From contig NZ_CP019304.1 in the NCBI RefSeq assembly GCF_001969265.1, forward strand, positions 3,472,001 to 3,536,000: a stretch of 64,000 bases of DNA. The letters are read 5' to 3'. The notes under the pieces were generated by a model, which ran no database searches, was not told the DNA's origin, and was given only the letters and a program-made list of their open reading frames with translations. The DNA comes from Arthrobacter sp. QXT-31 (GTDB lineage: Bacteria > Actinomycetota > Actinomycetes > Actinomycetales > Micrococcaceae). The translations under genes and the position numbers were made by a program. Below are positions 34,097 to 42,501 of this stretch, in pieces (the stretch's first letter is position 1; the number at the start of each line of letters is the position of its first letter).

Positions 34097-34158
34097 CATC
34101 GATTGCTCCATAACTGCCCTTATGAAGGTTCAAAAGGGCGTCTACGGAGCAACCGATG
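34097..34158. repeat. Imperfect inverted repeat between cysG and the ferredoxin reductase
   Basis: Arms of about 25 nt (34097-34121 and 34133-34158) match at about 20 positions, with CATCG...TTGCTCC at the left and GGAGCAA...CGATG at the right. It starts 4 bp after the cysG stop and covers an in-frame ATG at 34156. There is no T-run. It could attenuate or process the mRNA between two sulfur genes, or be a remnant of a small mobile element. Confidence 0.5.
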
Positions 34159-34179
34159 CAGAAGAAAAGGAACACAGCC

Positions 34180-35646
34180 GTGTCAACCAGCACCACCGTA
34201 GGAACCGCCGCCCGCCCGTTGCGCGTGGCCGTCATCGGCTCCGGCCCGGCCGGCGTCTACGCAGCGGACATCCTCACCAAGAGCGAGGCCGTCAAGAGCG
34301 GCGAGCTGACCGTGAGCATCGACCTCTTTGACCGCTACCCGGCGCCCTACGGACTGATCCGCTACGGTGTGGCCCCGGACCACCCGCGCATCAAGGGCAT
34401 CGTCAACGCCCTGCACAAGGTCCTGGACCGCGGCGATATCCGCTTCTTTGGCAACGTGGACTACGGCACAGACCTCTCCATCGAGGACCTGCGCGCACAC
34501 TACGACGCCGTCATCTTCGCCACCGGCGCCATCAAGGACGCCGACCTGAACATCCCGGGCATCGAACTCGAGGGCTCCTTCGGCGGCGCCGACTTCGTGT
34601 CCTGGTACGACGGGCACCCGGACGTTTCCCGCGAATGGCCGCTGGATGCCAAGGAAATCGCCGTGATCGGCAACGGCAACGTGGCCCTCGACGTGGCCCG
34701 CGTCCTCTCCAAGCACGCCGACGACCTGCTGGTCTCCGAGATCCCGGACAACGTCTACGCCGGCCTGAAGGCATCGCCCGTCACCGACGTCCACGTCTTC
34801 GGCCGCCGCGGCCCCGCCCAGGTCAAGTTCACCCCGCTGGAGCTGCGCGAACTGTCCCACTCCAAGGACGTGGACATCATCCTGTACCCGGAGGACTTCG
34901 AGTTCGACGAGGAATCCGACCGCCAGATCCAGACCAACAACCAGACCAAGACCATGGTTGGAACGCTCACCAACTGGATCGCCGAGCAGCCCGAGGACGT
35001 CTCCGAGCTCAAGGCTTCCCGCCGCCTGCACCTGCACTTCCTGCACAGCCCGGTGGAGATTTACGACGACGCCGAGAACCCCGGGCGCGTCAGCGGCATG
35101 AAGTTTGAACGCACCGAGCTGGACGGCACGGGCAACGCCCGCGGCACCGGCGAGTACGTTGACTACCCGGTCCAGGCCGTCTACCGCGCCATCGGCTACT
35201 TCGGTTCCGCCCTGCCGGAAATCGAGTTCGACCACAAGAAGGGCGTCATTCCCAACGCCGGCGGCCGCGTCCTGGACGCCTCCGGCGAGCACGTCCCCGG
35301 CGTCTACGCCACCGGCTGGATCAAGCGCGGCCCGGTCGGCCTCATCGGCCACACCAAGGGTGACGCCCTCGAGACCGTGACGTTCCTGCTGGAAGACCGC
35401 GAGAACCTGCCGGTTGCCGAGGCACCTGCTGCTGACGCCGTCGTCGAACTGCTCGAAAGCCGCGGCGTGGAATACACCACCTGGGAAGGCTGGCTGGCAC
35501 TGGACGCCCACGAACTTGCCCTCGGCGCCGAGGCCACCGCTGCCGGCGGCTCGCATGGGGTTGAGGTTGTGCGTGAGCGCATCAAGGTGGTGCCGCGCGA
35601 GGACATGGTCGCCATCTCCCGCGACGGAATCGCCGCCAGCGTCTAG
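34180..35646 (+). CDS. FprA-type ferredoxin-NADP+ reductase (sulfur-cluster copy)
   Basis: A 488-residue FAD/NADPH enzyme that moves electrons between NADPH and ferredoxin. The FAD motif is VAVIGSGPAGVYAADIL near the N-terminus and the NADP motif is VIGNGNVALDVARVL. FASTEI-like SYDGHPDVSREWPLD and GWIKRGPVGLIGHTKGDA are shared with its paralogue at 56097. The GTG at 34180, with AAAAGGA upstream, aligns with the paralogue start; the ATG at 34156 lies inside a hairpin. Position after cysG makes it the likely electron source for the ferredoxin used by sulfite reductase. Confidence 0.9.
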   Translation: MSTSTTVGTAARPLRVAVIGSGPAGVYAADILTKSEAVKSGELTVSIDLFDRYPAPYGLIRYGVAPDHPRIKGIVNALHKVLDRGDIRFFGNVDYGTDLSIEDLRAHYDAVIFATGAIKDADLNIPGIELEGSFGGADFVSWYDGHPDVSREWPLDAKEIAVIGNGNVALDVARVLSKHADDLLVSEIPDNVYAGLKASPVTDVHVFGRRGPAQVKFTPLELRELSHSKDVDIILYPEDFEFDEESDRQIQTNNQTKTMVGTLTNWIAEQPEDVSELKASRRLHLHFLHSPVEIYDDAENPGRVSGMKFERTELDGTGNARGTGEYVDYPVQAVYRAIGYFGSALPEIEFDHKKGVIPNAGGRVLDASGEHVPGVYATGWIKRGPVGLIGHTKGDALETVTFLLEDRENLPVAEAPAADAVVELLESRGVEYTTWEGWLALDAHELALGAEATAAGGSHGVEVVRERIKVVPREDMVAISRDGIAASV

Positions 35647-35661
35647 CACCTAACTACCACG

Positions 35662-35697
35662 AATGTGGGCCCGCATCCTTGGATGCGGGCCCACATT
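35662..35697. terminator. Bidirectional terminator
   Basis: A perfect 17-bp stem, AATGTGGGCCCGCATCC and its complement, encloses a 2-nt TT turn. It separates two converging genes and ends 4 bp before the stop of the minus-strand gene. Confidence 0.88.
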
Positions 35698-35700
35698 GCC

Positions 35701-37080
35701 TTAAGTCCCCGCGCCGCCGGCGGCCATGAGCTCCAGGCGCTGCAGGGTTTCCTTGTTGCGCACCGTGATGAGCGGATCCCGCAGTGCCTTGGGAACAGCC
35801 AAGCCGGGGCCGCGGACCGCGTCCTCGGCCATGGTCACCCGGCACTGCTCGCCGAGGTCTTCTAAGGTGATGACCACCTTGGCCTCCCCGAGGGGCCAGC
35901 CCCGCGCGATCAGCTCCAGCCGCCGCTCAGGTTCCACTGCCGTCACCTTCGTTGAATCGTCGATGAGCAGCGGCCAGGCACCCACCGAGTGGTGGAGCCG
36001 GGTATCGACCTGCGGCCAGTGCGCATCCACGTCGCGGATACGTGAGGCACCGACCACCCAGCCCGAATAGAGCCAGCCGTCCGCTATCACCCGCCAGACT
36101 GCCGATGCCGGTGAATTGAAGACCTGCGTGACGGTTGACATGCTGTTCCTTTCGTCGGCCGAACCCCGACGCCGGACGGCGGAGTTCAGGTCTGTGGAGC
36201 CGGCGGGTTCCGGTGCACCAACCATGCGGGCAGCGGGGCGCCGGGCGGCACGGTAGGAGCGCTCCCGGAGCCGGCGCGTCCAGGCATACGTTCCCGCCCC
36301 GGGCAGGGGGTGCTTCAGTGGATCGAAGCGGATGGGCGTGTCCGCCCTGGCCGTGCCGCCGGAGGCCGCGGCTGCGCTTTCAGGAACAGCGGCCCTCAGG
36401 TGCAGTACGCCGGCCTGCACCCACCGGCCTGCCGGCGTGGCGTATGACAGCGCCAGGGTCCAGTCTCCGGTGGCCAGCGATTCCCTGAAGTTACCGCCGG
36501 TGTCTGCCCTCCCGGTCGCGCGCGGGGGCAGGGACAGCGTGCGCAGCCCCAGAAGGACGGGGCCCTTGGCCCCCCGGTACGGCATCAGCGTGGTGAACCT
36601 GGCGGTGCCGACATCCAGCTTGGGCACCAGCATGAACCGGGCCGGCACACCCCAGCCGGTCGAGGCGAACAGGACGTCGCCGACGTCGGCACTGTCGCCA
36701 AAGGCATCAAGGTCACCGGCGCCGGAAGCGCCGGAAGTACCGGAAGCACCCGAAGTCCGCAGCGCCAGGCCCAGAATGTCCGGCAGCGATTCCGGAAGGC
36801 CTACAGAGCGAGAGAACCGTCCGCGCACCCGGTACGTTGCGGCGTCGTCGAGCCATGAGATCCCGCTGGCTGCCGGGAGCCCCGCGGCAGCGCGGCCCGC
36901 GGCGCCGGTGAGCGTCAGCTCCCCAACCAGGCTGATGCCCCGCGGATGGATCGGCCGTCCGGGGCGCACTGCTTTGAGGCTCCGGAAAACGGCGGCAAGG
37001 CCGCGGCCGGCGAGGTCTGCCGCCCGGTTGGATGTGCGGTTGGGCGCGCCGCCCGGGTCACCGCTGAACCGTCTACTCAT
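35701..37080 (-). CDS. Conserved actinobacterial protein fused in frame to an SRPBCC domain
   Basis: One open frame of 459 residues holds two units. Residues 1 to about 275 resemble an actinobacterial family often annotated as phosphodiesterase, whose real activity I do not know: VGLPESLPDILGLALR, GDVLFASTGWG, RFMLVPKL, FTTLMPYRG, IRFDPLKHPLPG. Residues 314-459 form a complete SRPBCC protein starting STVTQVFNSPASAVWRVIADG. The ATG at 37080 has a GGGAGGA ribosome site that overlaps an earlier ATG at 37095. No stop separates the halves, although an internal ATG at 36141 has its own ribosome site. A SGASGTSGASGAG tract marks a coding micro-repeat. Confidence 0.65.
   Translation of the reverse strand: MSRRFSGDPGGAPNRTSNRAADLAGRGLAAVFRSLKAVRPGRPIHPRGISLVGELTLTGAAGRAAAGLPAASGISWLDDAATYRVRGRFSRSVGLPESLPDILGLALRTSGASGTSGASGAGDLDAFGDSADVGDVLFASTGWGVPARFMLVPKLDVGTARFTTLMPYRGAKGPVLLGLRTLSLPPRATGRADTGGNFRESLATGDWTLALSYATPAGRWVQAGVLHLRAAVPESAAAASGGTARADTPIRFDPLKHPLPGAGTYAWTRRLRERSYRAARRPAARMVGAPEPAGSTDLNSAVRRRGSADERNSMSTVTQVFNSPASAVWRVIADGWLYSGWVVGASRIRDVDAHWPQVDTRLHHSVGAWPLLIDDSTKVTAVEPERRLELIARGWPLGEAKVVITLEDLGEQCRVTMAEDAVRGPGLAVPKALRDPLITVRNKETLQRLELMAAGGAGT
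36139..36165 (-). promoter_or_regulatory. Internal ribosome site and ATG for the SRPBCC module
   Basis: On the minus strand an AAAGGAAC sequence lies about 4 nt before the in-frame ATG at 36141-36139. It could give a free-standing SRPBCC protein of 146 residues in addition to, or instead of, the long fusion. Confidence 0.55.
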
Positions 37081-37114
37081 GCGTCGTCCTCCCAAAGCCA
37101 GAGCTTTCCCGTAG

Positions 37115-37939
37115 CTACATCCTGCCGAACTTTGACCGGACCAGGGCGAAAATTCCGTAGCAAATAAAGCCGGCCCCGATCGCGAACAGCAGGTAGGGGC
37201 CGTATTCGTGGTCGCGCAGCGCCTTCAGGCTGCCGTCGAGGCCGGTGGATTCCTCGGGGCTGCGCTTGGCGGCCGCGATGGCGAAAAGGAGCCCGGTGAG
37301 GAACAACGCGATGCCTTTGGCCACGTGTCCGGTTACACCAAGGGAGTCGATGAGTTTGCCCCGGCGGCTGCCGTCAAAGTGGAGCTCCTCCTTGAACCGG
37401 CGCCGGACGCCCTTCACCACGAAGTAGATGCCCACACCGATCACTGTCAGGCCCAGTGCACTGAGGATCACTCCGCCGAACGGATTGCTGAGCAGGGCTG
37501 CGCTCACGTCCCGCGTGGACTCGCCGGAATCACCGCGAAGCCCCACTGCAAAGCCGGCGAAACTCAGCCCGACGCTGCCGTACGCGATCGCGAGGAAGCC
37601 GGACGAAATCAGCTTCCCGATCCGTTCCTTGCGGGGCAGGTGGCGGGCCCGGAGAGTGGCCTCGCTCAGCTGCCAGAGGGAAAGCCCGGCGCATCCCACC
37701 ATGCATGCCCACATGAGTGCCGGCCCCCAGGGGTTGGCGGCCAGCTGTTCGATGGCGCCGGTGGGGTCGGCCTCCCCGGGATGACCGAAGGCCAGGGCAA
37801 TCGCGATGGCGCCGACAATGATGTGCAGCAGGGCCATGACAGCGAAACCGGAGCGCGCGACGACGTCGAGCGCCTTGGTGTTCGATGCAGCCTCCGCGGC
37901 GTCGGCCGCCTCGCTGATCGTCGAGTCCCTGTCTGTCAT
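37115..37939 (-). CDS. DUF1206 membrane protein
   Basis: A 274-residue membrane protein with six hydrophobic segments in three similar hairpins. The repeated pattern is a segment ending in Gly-rich YG or FG followed by a basic loop, for example SSGFLAIAYGSVG, VTGHVAKGIALFLTGLLF and GAGFICYGIFALVRS. This matches DUF1206, whose function is unknown. The N-terminus is acidic and Ala-rich. It lies 34 bp upstream of the start of the fusion gene on the same strand, so co-transcription is possible. Confidence 0.82.
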   Translation of the reverse strand: MTDRDSTISEAADAAEAASNTKALDVVARSGFAVMALLHIIVGAIAIALAFGHPGEADPTGAIEQLAANPWGPALMWACMVGCAGLSLWQLSEATLRARHLPRKERIGKLISSGFLAIAYGSVGLSFAGFAVGLRGDSGESTRDVSAALLSNPFGGVILSALGLTVIGVGIYFVVKGVRRRFKEELHFDGSRRGKLIDSLGVTGHVAKGIALFLTGLLFAIAAAKRSPEESTGLDGSLKALRDHEYGPYLLFAIGAGFICYGIFALVRSKFGRM

Positions 37940-37991
37940 GCCCTCCGCTTAACCGTTTACGCAGCGCCCGGTCCCGGGCCCTTATGCCGTC

Positions 37992-38282
37992 TTAGCCGTT
38001 CATCGGCCCTTCCGCATGCATCCGCTCCGAGCCCTCGCCCACGAGCCTTACCGTGCAGCGCACCACGAGGTCGTCCGGTGCCGTTTCGATGTCCACGAGG
38101 GCGTCGCCCGCGCTGAGCACGGTGAACGCCTCCGAACCGGGCTCGACGCCGAAGCCCTTGCTCTGGGCGGTCTGCGTGGCGTTTGCCAGGGCCTCACGCT
38201 TCAGCCCGTCCACGTACGCCTGGTCGTCCTCGCGTTCGGAGTCGCCGAATGCCCAGCCGAAGAGTGTTCCTGTTGATCCCAT
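37992..38282 (-). CDS. Small hypothetical protein
   Basis: A 96-residue soluble protein that I cannot assign. It is acidic in the middle, with an opening GTLFGWAFGDSE, a helix KREALANATQTAQS and a strand-rich C-terminal half (DALVDIETAPDDLVVRCTVRLVG). The ATG at 38282 is chosen because a -10-like TAAAAT lies just upstream on the minus strand (38295-38290), too close for any longer product. It diverges from the membrane protein at 38451 with palindromes between. Confidence 0.6.
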   Translation of the reverse strand: MGSTGTLFGWAFGDSEREDDQAYVDGLKREALANATQTAQSKGFGVEPGSEAFTVLSAGDALVDIETAPDDLVVRCTVRLVGEGSERMHAEGPMNG

Positions 38283-38289
38283 GGCGTTG

Positions 38290-38348
38290 ATTTTACGCAC
38301 AGAACCGTTGATATTACGGGCTACCGTAACGTTAGTAAGTGTGCTTAC
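38290..38348. promoter_or_regulatory. Divergent promoter with two operator-like palindromes
   Basis: TTACGG-gcta-CCGTAA (38314-38329) and GTAAG-tgtg-CTTAC (38335-38348) are perfect short palindromes 5 bp apart. The second resembles TetR-family operators. TAAAAT on the minus strand at 38295-38290 is a good -10 box for the 38282 gene. No TetR-type gene is in the neighbourhood. Confidence 0.4.
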
Positions 38349-38450
38349 CATGTGGGGACCACGTCTTTGGTAGGGCTGGCGGGCACCCGGATACGGGGTC
38401 CGCGGAAGCCACTGCTCCGGATTGAATCTCTCGTGATTAGGAAGGACATC

Positions 38451-38984
38451 ATGGCTGGAAATCTTTTTGCGCGGTCAGTACACGACCTCACGGCAGCGGC
38501 CTGGTTTGGCGGCTCCCTGATGGGTGCGGTCGGCCTCAATGGGGCCGCCGCGGAGGCGAAGGACCCGGCCGAGCGCACGCGTCTCTCGAGCCGGGGCTGG
38601 ATGAGATGGGCTCCCGTCCAGGCGGCTGCCTTCGGAACCCATCTGCTGGCGGACCTGTTCATTGCGCTGGAAAACAAGGACAGGATCGCAAGCCAGGAGG
38701 GCGTCGCCCGGGACACCGTGCTCAAGACGGCCGTCACGGTGGCGGGAGCTGCGGTCACCCTGTACGCAGGGATGCTGGGGAAGAAGGTGGACAAGCTGGC
38801 CGACGAGGGTGCCGAAGGCGCCACCGAGCCCCGTGCCGGCGCGTCGGCCAAGCTGCAGTCGGCGCAGAAGCAGCTGAAGGCGCTGCAGTGGGCCATTCCG
38901 GCCTTCGCGGCCTCTGTCATCGTCCTCGGCGCCAAGCACGGCGAGATGCAGCGGCCCAAGAATGTGTTCAAGGGTCTGCGTTGA
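38451..38984 (+). CDS. Hypothetical membrane protein
   Basis: A 177-residue protein with about three membrane segments: AAAWFGGSLMGAVGLNGAA near the N-terminus, a central TVAGAAVTLYAGMLG, and WAIPAFAASVIVLGA near the C-terminus. A charged loop with KLQSAQKQLKALQ precedes the last one. The ATG at 38451 has a strong GGAAGGA ribosome site; an in-frame ATG at 38352 has none. I do not recognise a named family. It stands alone, ending before a strong terminator. Confidence 0.7.
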   Translation: MAGNLFARSVHDLTAAAWFGGSLMGAVGLNGAAAEAKDPAERTRLSSRGWMRWAPVQAAAFGTHLLADLFIALENKDRIASQEGVARDTVLKTAVTVAGAAVTLYAGMLGKKVDKLADEGAEGATEPRAGASAKLQSAQKQLKALQWAIPAFAASVIVLGAKHGEMQRPKNVFKGLR

Positions 38985-39007
38985 GGCATTTCGCTTAGGG
39001 GATAAAC

Positions 39008-39051
39008 GCACGACGGCGGCCGGGCACTTGGGTGCCCGGCCGCCGTCGTGC
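39008..39051. terminator. Bidirectional terminator
   Basis: A perfect 20-bp stem, GCACGACGGCGGCCGGGCAC and its complement, around a TTGG loop. It lies between converging genes at 38984 and 39090. Confidence 0.88.
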
Positions 39052-39089
39052 GCGTATCACCCTCCGTCTGCTGGGTGACTCAGGTGTGG

Positions 39090-40280
39090 CTACGTCGGCT
39101 GGGTGTCTGCCGGCGGCAGGTCGGGGTTCATGTCCTGGAGGTGGGGGTCCTCGGCGGTCCACACCTGGATGATCGCCCATGCCACGGCGGCCAGCGGCAC
39201 GGACAGGACGGCTCCGATGATCCCCGCCAGGATGGTCCCGGCCGTCAGGGCCATGAGGATGACGAGGGCGTGGAGCTGCAGTGACTTGCCCATGACGATC
39301 GGCTGCAGCAGGTCACCTTCGAGCTGGTTCACCGCAATGACCACCGCCACCACGATCAGAGCCACCACCGGCCCGTTGGCGACAAGAGCCACCAGCGCGG
39401 CGAGGATCCCGGCCACCGTTGCCCCGACAAGGGGAACGAAGGCGCCGATGAACACGATGATGGCCAGCGGAACGGCCAGCGGCACCTGCAGGATCAGCAG
39501 CGCGGCGCCGATGGCCACGGTATCCACCAGTGCCACGATGGCCGTGCCGCGGACGTAGCCGCCCAGGACCTCGAGCGTCCGCTTGCCAACGCGCCGCAGC
39601 CGGGCTTCCCGTTCGCCGGAGAACGGCCGCAGCAGGAAGTTCCAGATCTTCGCGCCGTCCTTGAGGAAGAAGAACAGGATCACCACCATGAGGGTCGCGC
39701 CGGCCAGGAACTCCGTGACCATGGACAGGCCGGTGATGGCACCGGAGCGGACCTGGCTGCTGGTGGCGAACTGGACGGCGCCTTCCCGGGCCTGGTCCAG
39801 CTGCTCGCGCTCCAGGGCGAGGGGGCCCGAGAGGAGGAAGTCCTCAAGTTGGTCGAGCCCGTTGGAGGCCTGCTGGACCAGCTCGGTCCACTGGCTGCGG
39901 ACGGAGAAGTAGATCACGGTGCCGATGCCGGCCAGCAGGATCAGCAGGGCCACGAATGCCACGGCCGTGGCGGCCCCGCCCCGCATTCCCCGGCGCCGCA
40001 GCAGATTGACGAACGGGCCGATTGCGGCGGCCAGGATCAGCGCGATCAGCACCGGAATGACCAGCAGCCGGACCTGCAGGAGGCCGTACACGGACACGGC
40101 GGCGACGGCGAGTATCAGGAGCACCTGGGCGCACCGGATCCCCACCCTCCCGAGGCCGTCGGACCACAGCTCCCGGGGCGGTTTATGCTCTTTCTTCGGC
40201 GGCGCCGTGCTGGGCGTGAGAGGACCGGGCATGACCTCTTGGGGCCGATCCTGCTCGGACGGTCGGGCTGTTCGGGCCAT
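39090..40280 (-). CDS. AI-2E family transporter
   Basis: A 396-residue membrane protein of the AI-2E (PF01594-type) family, members of which act as exporters or as Na+/Li+-H+ antiporters. Hydrophobic segments include IRCAQVLLILAVAAVSVYGLL and the long C-terminal pair around VALIVVAVVIAVNQLEGDLLQPIVMGKSLQLHALVILM, where the NQLEGxxLxPxIMG signature is diagnostic. The Pro/Lys-rich N-terminal 35 residues and an acidic Pro-rich C-terminus are cytoplasmic tails. A TAGGAG ribosome site precedes the ATG. The substrate is unknown. Confidence 0.9.
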   Translation of the reverse strand: MARTARPSEQDRPQEVMPGPLTPSTAPPKKEHKPPRELWSDGLGRVGIRCAQVLLILAVAAVSVYGLLQVRLLVIPVLIALILAAAIGPFVNLLRRRGMRGGAATAVAFVALLILLAGIGTVIYFSVRSQWTELVQQASNGLDQLEDFLLSGPLALEREQLDQAREGAVQFATSSQVRSGAITGLSMVTEFLAGATLMVVILFFFLKDGAKIWNFLLRPFSGEREARLRRVGKRTLEVLGGYVRGTAIVALVDTVAIGAALLILQVPLAVPLAIIVFIGAFVPLVGATVAGILAALVALVANGPVVALIVVAVVIAVNQLEGDLLQPIVMGKSLQLHALVILMALTAGTILAGIIGAVLSVPLAAVAWAIIQVWTAEDPHLQDMNPDLPPADTQPT

Positions 40281-40362
40281 CGGAACTCCTACTCATCAGG
40301 TCAATCAGACGACTGGCTTAATTGATAAGCCTACTGATGTTCCCTGTTGTGGAGAAAGCCTG

Positions 40363-41043
40363 TTACTCCTGCAGCCACTCCGAGCAGGAGTTAAGGTTCC
40401 GGTGCACGCTGGCCACGGCCGCGTTGCCGTCATGCGCTTCGATGGCGTCCACTAGTTCCCCGTGGCCCGCGTCCGGCAGGCCGTTGAAGCCCGGGCGCAG
40501 GTGCTGCTTCAGCAGGTCGGCGTGGAAGACGTCGCCAAAGCTGACGTACAGCTCGTGCAGCAGGGGATTGCCGGAGGCCTGTGCCAGCCGCTCGTGGAAG
40601 CCCCAGTCGGCGCGCGCCCAGCCCGCGTAATCCTCGGCGTGCCAGGCCTTATCACGCTCTGCGAGCAGCGCGCGCATGGCGGCGATGTCGTCGGGTGTTG
40701 CATTCCGGGCGGCGAGGCGCGCGGCCTGGGTGTCCAGCCCCACGCGGACCTCGAGGACGTGTTCATTGGTGTGTTCCTGGTAGAGCCGGCGGGCGGCCCC
40801 TGAGATTTCACTGGTGGCGCGGACATAGGTTCCGTCTCCGCGGCGGACCTCGAGCATGCCGCTGTGGGCCAGGGCCTTGACGGCTTCACGGAGCGTCCCG
40901 CGGGACACACCGAGTCCGGACATGAGCTCCGTTTCGGACGGGATGCGCTGCTGCAGCGGCCATTCGCCCGTCTGGATCATTTCGCGGAGCTTGGCAGTGA
41001 CTTCGTCCGCCAGCGGCGGGCGGTGCGACGTGCTCAGGGTCAT
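40363..41043 (-). CDS. GntR-family regulator (FadR/FCD subgroup)
   Basis: A 226-residue repressor-type regulator. The N-terminal winged helix shows the GntR pattern PLQQRIPSETELMSGLGVSRGTLREAVKALAHSGMLEVRRGDGTYVR in separate segments. The C-terminal FCD domain (EHVLEVRVGLDTQAARLAA, WGFHERLAQASGNPLL, HGELVDAIEAHD) binds a small carboxylate with a metal in many relatives. It lies 6 bp after the MFS gene on the same strand, so it probably controls that transporter and itself. A candidate operator is at 42371-42394. Confidence 0.92.
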   Translation of the reverse strand: MTLSTSHRPPLADEVTAKLREMIQTGEWPLQQRIPSETELMSGLGVSRGTLREAVKALAHSGMLEVRRGDGTYVRATSEISGAARRLYQEHTNEHVLEVRVGLDTQAARLAARNATPDDIAAMRALLAERDKAWHAEDYAGWARADWGFHERLAQASGNPLLHELYVSFGDVFHADLLKQHLRPGFNGLPDAGHGELVDAIEAHDGNAAVASVHRNLNSCSEWLQE

Positions 41044-41049
41044 GGTGTC

Positions 41050-42360
41050 CTATTCTTTCATTCCGCCGGCGTTCGCCCCGGCGGCCCCACGGGAGGCTGC
41101 GCCGGCGGATGCACCCGCGGATGCACCCCGGGGTCCGGAGGCGCTCACTCCGGCAGTGCGGCCGCTGCTCAGCAGGTGTGCCACCACGATCTGCACCACG
41201 GCGACGACCAGGAGCAGTGCCAGCGGCAGCATCCAGCTGCCCGTGGCGCTGTGCAGCAGGCCCATGCCGAACGGGCCGACGGTGGCCAGGAGGTAGCCGG
41301 TGGACTGCGCCAGCGTGGAAAGTGCCGTTGTCTCGGCGGTGTTCCGGCCACTGCGGCTGATGATCACCATGACCAGGGGGAAGATGCCCAGGCCGAAGCC
41401 GAGCAGCACCGCCGGGATGACGGCCAGCGAGACGGGAAGGAACAGGAGCGCGGCAATGCCGGCCGTCATGGTGAGGGTGGCCAGGTAGACGGCGGGACGC
41501 AGCCTCCGGGGCCGGGAACCGATGGCGATCAGCAGCATGCCGGCCGGAACCGAGACCAGCTGCATGACGCCGAACATGAGGGCGCTGTCCGCCGCGCTGA
41601 GGCCCATGGTGGTGAGCATGTAGGGGAACCAGCTGAGCAAGGCATAAGCCAGCAACGCCTGCAGCGTGAAAATGGCGGTAAGCAGCAGGCCGGTCTTGGT
41701 GCGCAGCAGCGGCCACGGGGAAACGTGCCCGGCGGATTTCCGGACAGTGTTGCGGTGGGCGTGCAGCGTCACGGGCAGGAAGCCCAGAAAGGCGGAGAGG
41801 GCGAGGATCCCGATGGCGCCCAGCCCGGCCGACGGCGACCCGAGCAGTTGCGACAGGGGAACCACCACCACGGCCATGACGGTGGCGCCGCTGGTCATGG
41901 TCACCGTGTAGACGGCGGTCATGAGCGAAGTGCGGGCGGCGAAATGCTCCCGGATGAAGGACGGCATGGACACGTTGCAAACAGCCAGTCCGGACATCCC
42001 AATCACCGTACCGGCCACCAGCATGCCGGTGGTGGGAATGCCCCGGACCAGGAGCCCGCCTGCCAGCATGGCAAGGGCGAGCAGGATGGCCTTTTCGACG
42101 CCGACCTTCCCGGTCAGCCACGACGTCGCGGCCCCGGCCACGGCGAAGCACAGCGTGGGAATCGAGGGGATGAGTGAGGCGACCAGCGGCCCGTAGCCCA
42201 GGACCTGCTGCAGGTCGTGCAGCAGGGCGGAAGCGCCCGTGATCCCGGCCCGCAGGTTCAGTCCGATGAGCACCAGGGCAATGACGCCCGCGACGACGGC
42301 GGTCCGGGGCTTTGCCGAAGGGGTTGCCAGGGCCGGGGGTGCTGAAGAGGTGGTCGCCAT
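41050..42360 (-). CDS. MFS transporter, CynX/NimT-like
   Basis: A 436-residue transporter with about 12 membrane segments. The opening LVLIGLNLRAGITGASALLHDL and the loop NVSMPSFIREHF are typical of the CynX/YeaN group, which moves cyanate, nitroimidazoles or other small compounds. The C-terminal 35 residues are a Gly/Ala/Ser repeat tail (GASAGASAGAASRGAAG) not seen in the family core. It is first in a two-gene operon with the GntR regulator. Confidence 0.88.
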   Translation of the reverse strand: MATTSSAPPALATPSAKPRTAVVAGVIALVLIGLNLRAGITGASALLHDLQQVLGYGPLVASLIPSIPTLCFAVAGAATSWLTGKVGVEKAILLALAMLAGGLLVRGIPTTGMLVAGTVIGMSGLAVCNVSMPSFIREHFAARTSLMTAVYTVTMTSGATVMAVVVVPLSQLLGSPSAGLGAIGILALSAFLGFLPVTLHAHRNTVRKSAGHVSPWPLLRTKTGLLLTAIFTLQALLAYALLSWFPYMLTTMGLSAADSALMFGVMQLVSVPAGMLLIAIGSRPRRLRPAVYLATLTMTAGIAALLFLPVSLAVIPAVLLGFGLGIFPLVMVIISRSGRNTAETTALSTLAQSTGYLLATVGPFGMGLLHSATGSWMLPLALLLVVAVVQIVVAHLLSSGRTAGVSASGPRGASAGASAGAASRGAAGANAGGMKE

Positions 42361-42370
42361 CCCTTAACGT

Positions 42371-42394
42371 TAGACGTAAGACGTTTGATGTCTA
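42371..42394. promoter_or_regulatory. Candidate GntR operator
   Basis: TAGACGT (42371-42377) and ATGTCTA (42388-42394) form an imperfect 24-bp palindrome 10 bp upstream of the MFS start, with a further AGACG between the arms. It suits autoregulation by the FadR-type protein of the same operon. Confidence 0.4.
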
Positions 42395-42501
42395 GAACTT
42401 TGTGGGGAAACTCTCGTGGCCCGATTCGGCCGGGGCATAGACTCGGCCCAGCAGGAGCATCGCGCGCAGCAACCCGGCAAGGGGAAAGGACGCCGCCCAC
42501 C

